Source: Pezicula radicicola (lineage: Eukaryota; Ascomycota; Leotiomycetes; Helotiales; Dermateaceae). Taken from it: DNA of 64,000 nucleotides. Positions within the stretch are counted from its first letter, which is position 1. Every line of letters begins with the position of its first letter. Positions 1-11,892 of this stretch are shown piece by piece. The stretch lies in assembly GCA_003008705.1 (NCBI GenBank), contig PDUO01000006.1, positions 691,295 through 755,294 on the forward strand. The letters run 5' to 3'. The notes below the pieces were generated by a model that did not search any database, was not told the origin of the DNA, and worked only from the letters and a program-made list of their open reading frames with translations. The translations under genes were made by a program, and so were the position numbers.

Positions 1-410
1 TCTGGAGATGAACCTATAGTTATGAAAAGACGTGGTCAGCTTGTGGTCTCCTTCTCCTTGAAGGTTGAAGGTAGTGGGGTAGTAGTTCAGGGGTCGCCCC
101 GACGCGTCGAAAGAAAACATGAGCGCTCTGCAGGTGGGAGAGGAAAGGACTTACGATTTCACGCATTTTGAATTGAGAAGAAAGCTTCTTGGATTGAAGA
201 TAGGATTCTGCGGTTGAGCTCTGAAGTTGATGGAGCAAGAGATGTTGATGCTGGAGCCTGGGGGGTTGTGGATTTGTTTTGGTCGAGGAAAGAACGTTCA
301 GCGGTGTGCTTGTTGGTTAGCGCTGCGCTAAATATCCCAATTGGATTTAGCGCGTCCATGCAGGCCTGCCCAATCAACAACAAGCGACATCCAAAGAAAG
401 TGCAAAGCAT
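1..410 (-). CDS. possible divergent gene running off the left edge (partial)
   Basis: Two overlapping minus-strand open frames lie here. One opens at an ATG at 238 (or a downstream ATG at 166) and reads to a good donor, GTAAGT, at 154. A pyrimidine-rich acceptor ending in ATAG at 15-14, with a CTGAC branch site upstream, would resume the frame at base 13 and run off the window. The other frame, from ATG 410 or 359, stops at 159 just before that donor. I do not recognise either product. The gene would share a short divergent promoter with Gcn20. The splice signals are the main support, and the start codon is undecided. Confidence 0.25.
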
Positions 411-538
411 GCAAAGCCAAAATATCTAAGACGGTCAACAACAACAACGTGATCTCTAACTTAATTCACTTCACTTCGACTTCATCCGTCTCATCGCACA
501 CCATTTCTATTTCCTAATCTCATAGTAATACTTGCATC

Positions 539-2968
539 ATGGAGGCCGAAATCAAGTCCTTTCTGCCCAATATTGACCCTGTACTCTCAGAGTATTCCGT
601 GGGATACTTGACCCATGCTTCAAATGCATATACCGACGCCGACTCGAATGGCCAGTCACCGTTAGATGAAGCTGCAATGTCTATTACGGCGCTCCTGGTA
701 TCTGCTTCAGGAGACCCATCTCCAGAGAATGAGGCAAAGATCAGTCAGCTGGTTGGGAAGTGGGTAGAGAAGTTCAATGCCTCCAATATGGCAAACGGAT
801 CACAGAAACAGGCCTCTTCAGCTGCGAGGCGACTGGATCAGGCTGTTATTGTCGGTGCGCAGCGCAACATGTCTTCAACTCTGGGTGTGTCGACTGGAGG
901 TGTGGATTTGGAGTCAAATAACACCCGCAAATTAGAGTCTAAAGTTGACCGGAAAAAGTTGGAGAAAGCGGAGCGTAAAATCGCAGCCAAGCAGAGCAAG
1001 AAAGTCTTCAAGGCCGTTGAGTATGAAGCTTCACGCCTTCTTAACCAACCAGACGATGCCCAGTCATATGAAGAGTTCTTCATGGCAGTTAACCCTCTAC
1101 AGCTCGGTTCAAGTGCGGGGCAGTCAAAGAGCAAAGACATCAAACTGGAGGGTATTGATGTCTCTATTGGCGGTCTAAGAATTTTAACAGATACCAGCTT
1201 GACTTTGGCTTATGGAAGGAGATATGGTTTGGTTGGTCAGAACGGTATTGGAAAGTCTACATTGTTGCGCGCATTGGCACGGAGAGAGCTTGCGATTCCC
1301 ACACATATTTCTATTCTTCACGTCGAGCAAGAGGTATTATTAGCCCTTTCTAGGTCCTAATTACCGAGTAGAAGCTGAACCGTAATAGATTACTGGAGAC
1401 GATACGCCTGCTTTACAGGCTGTGCTGGACGCAGATGTCTGGAGGAAGCATCTGTTAGCGGAGCAAGTTGTAAGCCATCCTCCATATCTTCGTTCATATA
1501 CCTCCTTTCTTAGTTGGATACGCTATAGTCGAATTTTTGCCCTTGTAGACTGACTCTATATTAATTCTTCGTTGTATAGAAAATCAGCAAACAGCTCGCA
1601 GACCTCGAGGCTGAGCGGTCATCCATGGCAGACACCTCTGCTGAGGCTGGAAAGCTTGATAGAGAGCGAGAAGGTCTTGACCAAACCTTGGGTGATATTC
1701 AATCCAAGCTAGCTGAGATGGAATCCGACAAGGCCGAATCTCGCGCAGCGACTATTTTGGCAGGTTTGGGTTTCTCACCGGAGCGCCAGCAATTTGCCAC
1801 GAAAACCTTCTCCGGAGGTTGGCGTATGCGATTGGCTCTAGCACGAGCACTATTCTGCGAACCTGATCTCCTGCTTCTCGACGAACCGTCCAATATGTTG
1901 GACGTTCCTTCCATAACTTTCCTTTCCAATTACTTACAAGGTTATCCAAGTACTGTTCTTGTCGTTTCTCACGACAGAGCCTTTTTGAATGAAGTCGCCA
2001 CCGATATCATCCACCAACACTCTGAACGCCTTGACTACTACAAGGGTGCTAACTTTGAGTCTTTTTATGCAACCAAGGAGGAGCGACGGAAGACAGCGAA
2101 GAGAGAGTATGAAAACCAGATGGTTGTTCGACAACATCTCCAGGCATTCATCGACAAGTTCCGCTACAATGCTGCTAAGTCGTCAGAAGCACAGTCAAGA
2201 ATTAAGAAGTTGGAGAAGATGCCTATCCTTGAAGCACCTGAAAGCGAGTACAGTGTCCACTTTAAATTCCCCGACGTGGAGAAGCTATCACCTCCTATCG
2301 TACAAATGACCGATGTCACATTCGGATACAGTAAAGACAAGATTCTTCTCAAGAATGTCGATCTGGATGTGCAGCTCGACTCTCGTATTGGTATTGTAGG
2401 ACCTAACGGAGCTGGTAAAACAACGGTCCTCAAACTCCTCATTGGGAAACTGACTCCCACATCTGGTCTCATTTCTCAAAATGCTCGTCTGCGCATTGGC
2501 TTCTTCGCCCAACATCACGTCGACGCCTTGGACCTTACCACCAGTGCTGTGGGATTCATGGCAAAGAACTACCCTGGAAAACAAGACGAGGATTATCGTC
2601 GACATCTAGGAGCTTTTGGTATTACCGGGATGACTGGTCTCCAGAAAATGGAGCTCCTTTCTGGAGGTCAAAAGTCCCGTGTCGCCTTCGCCTGTCTCTC
2701 TCTACAAAATCCTCATATTCTGGTTCTTGACGAACCCAGCAATCACTTAGATATTGAGGCGATGGATGCTCTTTCAGTGGCATTAAACCAGTTCCAAGGT
2801 GGTGTCTTGATGGTTAGTCACGACGTTACGATGTTGCAGACTGTGTGTACGAGTCTTTGGGTCTGTGACAATGGGACAGTGGAGAAATTCCCAGGCGATG
2901 TACAAGCTTACAAGAAGAGGATCACGGCGCAAGCAGATGCTTCTGGTGTTGCAGCTCAACAAAAGTGA
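539..2968 (+). CDS. GCN20: Gcn20-type ABC-F ATPase
   Basis: Exons 539-1333, 1389-1469 and 1580-2968 join in phase to give about 754 residues, close to the usual size of Gcn20/ABCF3. The N-terminal region of about 200 residues precedes two ABC cassettes and no membrane domain. Cassette 1 has Walker A GQNGIGKST near residue 233, signature FSGGW and Walker B LLLLDEPSNMLD. Cassette 2 has GPNGAGKTT, LSGGQ and LVLDEPSNHLD. In yeast, Gcn20 works with Gcn1 on ribosomes to activate the Gcn2 kinase when amino acids are scarce, so this is a cytosolic translation-control protein. The ATG at 539 gives the family N-terminus. It is convergent with the next gene, with about 300 bp between stops. Confidence 0.93.
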
Positions 2969-3264
2969 TAGACACATATAGAAACCAAATATATTTCGTG
3001 AAATACGGCACCGCCGTGTGACTAGCTTAATTTCGGTAACTGATTTATGTAATAACTAACTTTAACCTGACTTGGGTAGCCGACTTAATTCGTGTAACTT
3101 GACTAGCTCGCTTTATTTGATCTAAGAATCTTGACACTACTTTGCACCAGACTAAAACCTGTAATATTTTATCCCAAATCATTAAACTACTTCCTATTTC
3201 GGTATCACTAGTAATAAGGTGCTGTATATCTTCATTCGATACCTTTTCAACTAAATACCCACTC

Positions 3265-4740
3265 TCACCAAAGGGTCCAAGTCCCCAAAATTGCCAGCCA
3301 ACACCAAATAAGCATTCCAGCCGACACCTTGCCCACAGCACTTTCCTTCGTAGCAGACGGCATCGACGCAGTTCCTGTAACCGTTCCAGTAGCTCCCGTC
3401 TGCACCAAAACATAAATCTCCCCTGTACTATCACTACTAACAAACAACCTCCCCTGTCCATCCAACGCCAACCCAACAGGCCGAAAGCACTTATCAGGAC
3501 AATTCCCATTGTCAGCATTAGCAAAGATATCAGATGTAGATTTTTGACTATCGGCAGCTACTAAAGGAGATCCAGCACCATCGAATGGGATTACAGAAAC
3601 TTTATAGCCTACGGGATCTGTTCGATCCCAGGATCCGTGGAATGATATATAGGCATCCGTTCCGTTTGGAAGGAATTTTATGTCTAGGGGTGCCATGTGT
3701 GCTTGGAATGTCAGACGTGGTGGGACTGTATTTGAAGCGCAGTAGGTGTCAGTTATTGTGTTGTTACTTGTTGCATCAATCGTCATTTGGCTTCCCACTG
3801 CTAGGTTATCGGCATTAGGAATACTGGTATTCCAAACTGCGAAGCAATTAGGATAGCCGTAATTTCCTCCTTGGTTGTCGGTAGTGTCGTTTAGGAAGCC
3901 GTGATAGTTCATTTCTTCGCCGGGATTGTTCTGATGGATATCTGTTCCATCGCGAGCTATCTCATCAGCGGAGTTTTCCACCGAGTAAATTCCTCCAGTT
4001 ACTGGTTCTTCGGCTACACCTACGGAGTTTCGTAGACCCCATCCGAGGAGACGACCTTGGGTAGTGAAATTGTAGGGTGGTGAGGTGTCGGTTAGATTAT
4101 CTACTTTGAAGGCTTTGATTTGGGAATGTCCTGAGCTCAGAGATTCGGCTTCCATGTCGATGTTGGAGTTGCTTCCTCGACAGACTACTAAGGTACCACT
4201 TTCTTTTTGGGACATGAGTAGAGTACGGGTCGTATGATCATCGTTACTCATTCCTGAGATTAGGGTCTTGTTGGTGTCGCTCACTGTTATGGTAGTGGCA
4301 TCATAGGACCATGAATAAACAGCATCCGAAGAAGACGCATAAAGGGTCTTGTTATCTTGCGATAGGGCAATACCATGATTTAACTAAGAACATATTAGTG
4401 ACAAAACAGACTAAATAGATACTTGATAATGGCTTACAGAGGTTGAGTTTATAAGGTATGTTGTTGTCGCTAGTTCCAAGCAAGTCCCTCCTCTGTCGTC
4501 GAATTTCAAATGAACTATGCCTTCATTTTGTTGCACAACAAGAAGTCCACCATTTCCATCAAATAGAATACCCCGAGGTTTGGTTAATCCTTGAGCAATC
4601 AACTGAGTTGACCATCCATCGCCGACTAATGGAGCTGGATATGATGGCGTCAAATTTGAAATGCAATCAGCGGCGATTACTGTCCTTACAAGAGTTATGC
4701 AAAGGATAAAAACATGATCAATCGTAATATGGAACTTCAT
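3265..4740 (-). CDS. secreted AA12 / sorbosone-dehydrogenase-like beta-propeller protein
   Basis: Exons 4740-4438 and 4383-3265 join in phase (54-nt intron) to about 473 residues. A hydrophobic signal peptide ends near the AADC sequence. The following region has the beta-propeller features of PQQ-dependent pyranose/sorbosone dehydrogenases (LTKPRGILFDGNGGLLV, GLRNSVGVAEEP, YGYPNCF). The tail is rich in Thr, Ser and Gly and ends in a hydrophobic stretch closing at ILGTWTLW, which looks like a GPI-anchor signal. Family members oxidise sugars using pyrroloquinoline quinone. I see no separate haem or cellulose-binding domain. The likely location is the cell surface. The exact substrate and whether the protein binds PQQ cannot be read from the sequence. 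Confidence 0.8.
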
Positions 4741-6219
4741 TTTCGCGATATCATGTAATTTGAGATCTGGAGTTGGTTTAAAATATACTCATCTTCCTTG
4801 ATGGAAATCGCAGCTTTTTAAGGTCGACTTCAAGACTTGTTCTCAGGGCTTGGCGCACATCAACATCATCAATGCACCAACCAAGCACCCCGCATACGCG
4901 GCTTGTAAAAACGCCACAAGCTGTAAAGACCTATGAACACTACCCAATCATCAATGCAGTATCTCTTGGAGATACTGAAACAAGAGCCAAGGCGGACATA
5001 AATTTAATTTAACCGATGTGATGATTTATCTCGCCTATTTCGTAGAAATGGTACATTTGTGAGACTGCATACCTAAATATTGGCTATTGCCATGACTGTC
5101 CGCAATATTAAGCACCTGGATCATTGATGATCACCATCTCCAGTTAAATAAACCGATCAAATCGGTAGTTGGCAGGACACTACTCTTCGTTCAAATTGAT
5201 CTTAGAATTTCAAGCTAAGTAGGTCACAATGTCATCCCTTAAATATCATTCGGTCATCAACTTGGTTTCAGTAACTCAGCCAGAGTGTAATAACTGTTAC
5301 TCTTGATGTAGAATTGGCAACTGTCCGATTATCTGCCAATGGCCCATGACCGTTAAGCAGGAAATAAAAGGTAGTGTTTGTCCTGTTGTCATTATCACTT
5401 GTTCAAAAGAGGGGAAGAAAGAGGGGGCTCCTGTTTGTGCTGAAATGAGGGCTCCTTGGATTCGGTAGTAGAGCCTTGTGTAAAAAAGAAAAAAAGAAAA
5501 AAAAAAAGAATAAAACAAATTAGTCTCTTTGACATGTTTGAGTAAATCCCCCTTACCTTCAGCAAGTATTTAGGTCTCCGTTTTGCTAGTTAACTTCAAT
5601 AGTCCCTTCCAATGCATGGGTGCTTGTCGAGTCAACTGATGCATGCGTTATCTGGCCTTGTCCCGAGCCTCTTCGGTCTCTCTCTTTTTCGGCTATTGTG
5701 GGTAGTTTGACAATACAGATATTGTCTTATGTGTCGTAAAGACGTCCCAAATGACAGCAGAAAATGCTTATCTATTGCAGAATTGCACTTTAAACCATGG
5801 GCGAGCTTAGCAGCCCAAAAGGAGCGCCGTGGACTGTTGGGTTGGGAAGAATAGTGCTCCCTAACAAGCTGCTGTGAGGGTGACTGGGTAATGACATCGA
5901 ATGCTTGGGTTGGCTCGACTAACTAGCATGTTCTCCGATATGGTTCGTCGGCTGACATCTTCGCTTCACGTAGAGGTAGGTATTAGGGAGTTGGTGTTAA
6001 TGATGTATTAATGGTTGGCTACTGCAGAGGAAACATATTTAGTAAAGTAGAAATGGCAGCCGGCATGCAAACAGCAGCTGCAATTTTGACAACAGAGCGT
6101 AGTGGTTCAATGACAACGTCCAATGTATAGTACAACAAGACCTTGTTTGTCCATGATATCTCTGTGGCACTCCTAATACATTTTGGTTATTGTGTCTAGC
6201 ATCATTACCTTTCTCTTAC
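4741..6219. other. intergenic, no gene recognised
   Basis: About 1.5 kb upstream of the AA12-like gene. It is AT-rich with an A-rich run around 5485-5510 and no open frame with recognisable coding features on either strand. It presumably includes the promoter of the gene at 4740. Confidence 0.5.
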
Positions 6220-6850
6220 CTACCATGAGCTGAGAAGACGCTCAGCGTATTTAGGATTATCGGTCTGTCGAGCATGAAGTCCGTCCTCATTAGGTATTAC
6301 TGCTTTCGTCAATACTGGAGTGATTTGAACATACGATTCGGGATGAAATGGCAGAACCCCCTTGGTCTCTACAACCTTGCCAATTTCGCTACACGATACA
6401 CGCATAATTGTCTTTCTGCTACAACTTCCAGACATGGGCAGGCAACAAGATTCGTAGTTGTATTCGTGGTAGGTAGACAGAGCCTCGTTCAATTCAGATT
6501 CGCGATGCCGAGGAGAACGACTGGCCGCAGACGAGCTGTTCGAGATGCTTGAGGGGATTTCATGCGGATCCCAGACTTGCTTGAGGGCAGGATGTTGCCG
6601 TATTGTATTGTCTGTTCATACTTTTGAGGTTGAGATGTTGGTAGTTGTCAATGGTGTGGCGTAGGTAAGCAAGATTTGACACGAACTTCACGTGTTTTGG
6701 TCGCATTGAAGCTTCCTTCACCTCTTCCCTACAGCATCCTACAAAACTCAAAGCATGTCTCGTTGCCATCCCGGTCCTCCAAGAATAGAGTCGCATCCAA
6801 CACCATCATGGGCATCGCAAGACCAGCTCCGAAGGTTCCTAGCCTTCTAG
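6220..6850 (-). CDS. uncharacterised gene or decayed gene remnant
   Basis: A minus-strand frame stays open from 6615 to the stop at 6220. Its composition looks protein-like: a basic/acidic mix, the motif KQVWDPHEIP, a Ser-rich linker and a charged C-terminus ending RLLSSW. The stretch before it has no ATG, so it would be a downstream exon; an acceptor ending ACAG just inside the frame would fit. Further upstream (about 6680-6830) another short open segment contains MMVLDATLFLEDRDG, also protein-like, but stops and frame changes separate it from the first. I do not recognise the family. It could be a multi-exon gene with introns I cannot place, or a pseudogene. Confidence 0.35.
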
Positions 6851-7706
6851 TCAGTCTCAGCGGTCTTTAGGGCTGCTGCCATGCCGTCTGTGCTAGGTAT
6901 TGTTCTCCATACTGGTGAGAGGTGCCCTGCACGTTTATTGGGCACCTACACAAGGCAGTATGTCTTGGAAAGGGTCCAGATGGTAGTATATGATATGGGT
7001 TTTATCCACGTGGAATTGTAAAAGAAGCATCAATTGTTGAGTAGCACTAACAGCGCACGTGGAAAGTTTCCCCGTTTCTTGTCTACTTCGTAGTAATAAA
7101 CGCAGCATGCAAACCACTTCACAGTTGGTCTAGAGCTGAACTAGAGTTCTCGAGAAAGGATGTCGTTTTCGGAGTTGCAACCCAAGGAATTAGTCTCTCC
7201 ACAAGTTCAATTTACAAGTGCACAGAGCTAGGGACTTGATGAGGCGTGGTTTAGGAGAGTCGAGGCTGATGCCAAGTTTACGACCCAGCCACTAGGCAAA
7301 TTAAAAGGAGTAGCCGTTTCCTCCATACTTCTAGGTACCTTTCGTACCGAAGTATACCTCCTAATGGGAGATATCTTAGTAAAATGGCTTTCAGGAACAC
7401 CCTCTCTGCTGGCTTAACTGGTATGTAGGCCATCACAGAGCTTTTCGAACTTGGGGGCTTCTAGAGCTGCGTACTGACATTGATTGCGCCGCTGGTAATG
7501 GCAGAGTCTTATAGGAGACCGACGGCTAGTGCTACTGAAATTTTGACCTATACACAATACCAGGTTTCTAGTTCGAGGTAATATATTACATTACAACGCA
7601 TTACCTCTTCCTACTCTAAAGTTGGCTTGGGAACAGGCAACATTACAGCAATCTCTCTATAAGTACCACGCCCCTGATACCCCAACACACAACACAAACC
7701 ACCAAG
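6851..7706. other. intergenic, probable promoter of the cysteine-rich protein gene
   Basis: No convincing coding sequence. A weak minus-strand frame at 6935-7117 could belong to the uncharacterised gene to the left, but lacks splice support. The last 100 bases carry TATAAG-like sequence near 7659 and an A/C-rich leader ending CACCAAG directly before the ATG at 7707, a typical fungal start context. Confidence 0.4.
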
Positions 7707-8593
7707 ATGAAGCTCACTTTGGATTTAATGCTTTTGAGTATTGCTGCTCTTGTAGAATCGGTCAACGCAGCTGGTTGCAGTGCTGACAGTATGTTTACTG
7801 CTGTCCAAATCAAATCTTACCAACTTCTAAAAGATACTTCACTGACCACCTATAGATTGTGAGTAATTGAGCCAGAATGGTCAAACGCTTCTAACGCCAT
7901 CAGGCGCTCGAGCGGTCACTGGCGCTACAATGAAGTCAAATTTTGCTTCTAGGAAAGCAGATTGTTCAAACCTCCTCCTGACCACAGACACCGAAAGCTA
8001 CTTCAACGTAAGATAACGGCAAAGCCATGCCTCGTGTCTGTACTAACAACCTATAGTACAATCACCAGCACTATAACAGTCACATCTACGATGGGTGCAG
8101 CAGTGAAGCGTGATTCTCACCAAGTTATCGAGCAAAGACAGGCCACTGCGACCGCAACGGTTTGCCCAAAGACAGGAAATACCGGTTGCGGCGCCGCCTG
8201 CTATGACCTGCAAACGTCCAATGCAAATTGTGGTATCTGTGACAATGCGGTAAGACCATAAGCCCATTCTCGTCCCATAAACTCAACTGTCACATTTTTC
8301 AGTGCTCTTCCGGCCTCCAGTGCACATGTCAAGGTCAAACCGCCGCCCCAACAAATGGCCTGAGCAACGGGTCAAGCCAAACTGCCCAATGCAGTGGTCC
8401 TTTCATCTGCAATGTGCAAGAAAACACTTGCGACTCTAATAATGGAGTCACATGTGTCTGTTACTCTAGTATCTCTCAAGGTAATTTTTGCAGCAGTAGC
8501 ACATCATGCAATGCCACTTGTGCTTCTGATGCCGATTGTGGAAAGAACAGCATTTGCCTAACTAATACTTGCTGTTATAATAGCAATAATTGA
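7707..8593 (+). CDS. small secreted cysteine-rich protein, with 3-nt microexon and apparent frameshift
   Basis: Proposed exons: 7707-7788, 7856-7858, 7904-8007, 8057-8249 and 8303-8593. A signal peptide ends at VNAA, followed by a short Cys-containing motif (NCARAVTG), a Ser/Thr linker (TITSTITV) and a Cys-rich C-terminal half with many CxC and CC spacings ending NTCCYNSNN. All introns have good donors (GTATGT, GTGAGT, GTAAGA, GTAAGA), branch sites and acceptors. Exon 2 is only ATT; including it creates the Asn-Cys pair. Within exon 3 the frame that fits upstream sequence (to about 7985) and the frame that fits the linker (TPKATST, then exon 4) differ by one base. This implies a one-base indel near 7987, from either sequencing error or gene decay. 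Function is unknown; a secreted effector or wall protein is possible. Confidence 0.6.
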
Positions 8594-11500
8594 GTTCTCC
8601 GGGAGAATTCGATAAATGTGTTAATCCGTCTAATCCGGCTACAGTGCTCATGAGGGGTTTGGGAGAAGACAGGAGACAGTTCAAGCAGAGAATTTAAATG
8701 CTACAACACATCTTTGTCACTCAGTCAGCGAAATATGTTGAGCAGTGGAGATAAATGTGCTATGAGTAATGGTCTTTATTACTTTACTCAGATTTACTCA
8801 GACCGGGTTTTTTCTAATCCACAGAACGCCGACATAAAAGACTCTTCCAGAAACTGAACATGGCAGTAATGCTTCTTTTCTCAACCGTCGACATCGGAGC
8901 GCTTATCAATTATCCAGAAAGCCCTTTTCTGCTTCAGCTACGATCTAACGATGGACCACAGTGCTTGGCTCGATCATATTTGGAAATGACACATAAGCAG
9001 CGCATCCATCTTGACAAATCCACCAGGATCTGCTGAGGAGAGCAGCATTTACTTGAAGTGCCAACCCAAGGGCCAGTTGCCTGACCCTCGAGTAATGACA
9101 AGCATGAATCTCCGAACAAGCCCCATCATTAGCAAACCGACCTTTGTAAGTCATGACCCTCAAAATCCAAAGACCTGCCTAGAAAGAGCTTCCAGAAAAC
9201 TTCATCGATTCCTGTCTGCTTCCCATATATTGGAGGCGTTGTTCTGACGATGAACAATTGCTGCTGGTTGAGCATTATACGAATGGCTCTGTCGTTGTCT
9301 TAGCAAGCAGATATCTGAAAGATCCTAAAAGGATAATCCAGCATGCAATCAAAAGATTACTCTTCGTCGACCCCTAAAACCAATTTTTGATTTTGGTTCT
9401 CCACAGAAGACAATTACCGAGTCTTCTTCAATGTATCCCGTGGCATTTGAGACGAGGAGGTAGAGGAAGCCGAGGCTGAAGAGGAAGCAGAGGCGGATCT
9501 AGATGGAGATTTGAATTCCGAAGATGAAGCTATGTTGATTAATGGCAGTTCTTTGTGACTGCTCGAGGCCTTCTTCTGACCGCGTGTAGTGGAGAGGGAG
9601 ACGCAGTATGGTGGAAGCATCTTGGCTGTTGTATTGACGTTGGTGGTAGTAATTTGAAATCTGTATGTGGGATGATTGTGGTTTTTATGTTGTAGTCGGT
9701 ATTAGAACTGTTCTTCTAAATAAGAAGTATGATTGTTTGGTTGATTGATGTAGTAGCAAGAAATATCAATTGGATGTCTCTTCGTCTACATATGTACTGC
9801 GTATGCTCTCGTATCAATGGAGATAATATGCCAAAATAATCCTTATTTCCAATCCGTAGTTCCGATAATAACACACAGTGATGATGACTCAAAAAAAAAA
9901 AAAAAAAGACATAACTCAGTCGTCGGTGGTCGGTCTTATATGTAAACATCATCATCAACGCCAACCATTGCCTGTCACGCCTATGCTTGAGTGTTGGAGG
10001 GGAAGAGGATCCGGTCGGAGGAGTTCCGCGTTTCAAGGCCCCGCTATCTCCGACAAGGCGGTTTTAAAAATGGCTGAGAGATCCGCGAAGAGAACCTTGA
10101 GTACGCAGCAGAAAGGTTTGAAAACCGGCACCATCCCACTAGATTCGAACCATATTACCACCAAAGCGTGCAAAGATGCAAGAAGGACCGAGTTTATCAT
10201 GGCTAACGAGCCATGCAGACCATGCAGGCCATGCACGTTCGGCTAGATCTCTTTTCTAAAACAACTTTGCAAACGCTATTTGTCGGTTAGTTGGGTGATC
10301 AAGCAAAACAAGACCAGTGATTCTCTCTTATCGTACGGTATCTTGGACTAGTGGTGCTTGCCACTACTTTCCTTGTAAGTGCCAATAAGCACGTGTCAAG
10401 TATGTTTGCAAGCGGGCATTGGGCTTTGGATCTCGGTCGGTCTTTTTTTTTTTGTTTTAGCATCGCATTGGTTCTGGTGGTTGGTTCATGTTTCGGCTTT
10501 CGAAGCTATACTCTATCATAGTGGCCCGGCTGTATTATACCAGCCGTGCGGGTGGATCTAGATTTCTTGACCCTTTTTTTTCTTGGATCTTGACAGGTCT
10601 TGGATTTCTTGGAATAGCCATTTCACCTTCACTGGGTTTGGATCACGTGTATGGAAAGTGCTCCATAGTTGGAGTGGACTGTGGAGTACGGAGGGTACAT
10701 AAGAGACAAGTGCCAAATACTTCGCGACTTGCCAATCTCTTGTGAATGGATACCCTATGTTCCGCTTTCTTGACATATCTTGAAATACTTGAGTACCGGT
10801 ACCGGTACCAGTACCAGTACATGGAAGCATTTCGAGTTTCGGTATTGAAAATTCCCTTCCTTTGCAACAGTAATGGTGCAACTCTATTCTTGTCTGAGTG
10901 AGTGACACCGAGAGTGTCTTTGTAATGCCTGCTGTTCTCGGTCGGTCCAAATCACTTCATACTGACTCGAGTGTTGAAATCGGACGTTATTGTCTGAGCA
11001 AGTACATCCTAAAGTCAGTGATGCGAACTTAAACGATTTTAAATCAAAAAGTGTACGAAGTACCTTAGTACTACTGTAGACAGTTCGGAACTAACTAGAT
11101 GCAGTAATTTTCTAGATGAATTCGTGGTAGGTTTGTGGGGATATACTCTTTACCTCTTATTTATTCAATATGGCCCTAGTGGCTTTTTGATAAAGTATAA
11201 ATACGGAGTAGTTGTTAACTTTTCATGTGGCTTGTAATTGAAAACGTTTCCTTTGCCACTTGTTGGTAAAGTGACATCTTTTCGGTTTCAGAATTTACTG
11301 ATGTTGGAGGAAGAGTTTTTTGGCAGGTGTTGGTGGTGGTGGGCTTTGAAATTGAAGAGGTTCTTCTAATTTGGGTAAGTGAGTGAGTGGTATTTAGAGG
11401 TTGGAAACTTTCAACTACTTTAGTTATTGAGATAAAATAGGGTTAGGTAACGTGTTTTTGGAGTCTCTACAGGTCGTACTTGAAGGCTTATTGCACTCAC

Positions 11501-11892
11501 TATTCCTACAACATAATCTGGCCCCTTCGGTTTTGTCAATTCGGTAAACTTGTCCCAAATTCACATAAATCTAACTCTAGTTAATGCTCTTCTTCTCTTT
11601 TTAACGTTACCATAGCCGAGTTACTCGTATTAAGAGAAGTACTAACATCAATTAAGTTATTCAAACGAGTTATCTAAATCAAGTGAGTTGTTCAGTTAAG
11701 TCTTAATTTGAAGAAAAGCAAGTCTGCTTTAAAGAACATATGCTACAAATGATGGCTTGTATTTTCATTATCACCAGGTAAAAAGCCGACACGATTCCCC
11801 AGTCTTAATAGCGTTAATATTATACGTAGTACTTAACACTCCGACAGCACATAATAGACCACCACAACGTCAACACCCAACCCTCCACCCAC
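8594..11892. other. intergenic, gene-poor, with simple repeats
   Basis: About 3.3 kb with only short unconvincing frames. It holds an A run at 9892-9907, three near-copies of a CCATGCAG-type unit at 10210-10236, and a short GTACCG/GTACCA hexamer run at about 10793-10822. An exact TACGGAGTA lies near 11202, and degenerate copies of the TGAGTTA repeat family occur at about 11619-11700. A serine-rich 68-residue minus-strand frame at 9414-9620 has no recognisable homology. Confidence 0.45.
11619..11700. repeat. degenerate copies of the 18-bp TCAAATCAAGTGAGTTAT family
   Basis: Contains GAGTTACTC, TTAAGTTATTCAAA, CGAGTTATCT and AAATCAAGTGAGTTGTTCA in succession. These are diverged versions of the unit seen cleanly at 26650-26860. 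Confidence 0.6.

Noticed and set aside
9414..9620. 68-residue serine-rich minus-strand frame
   Set aside because: Low-complexity Ser/Ala codon run, no signal peptide or recognisable motif, and no clear splice partner.
10130..10165. GGTTCGAATCT on the minus strand, resembling a tRNA B-box
   Set aside because: No A-box, acceptor stem or T-arm pairing could be built around it.
9878..10246. 122-residue frame starting with a poly-Lys run and ending in a CRPCRPC motif
   Set aside because: The Lys run is an A-tract and the ending is a short direct repeat; the rest lacks protein-like features.
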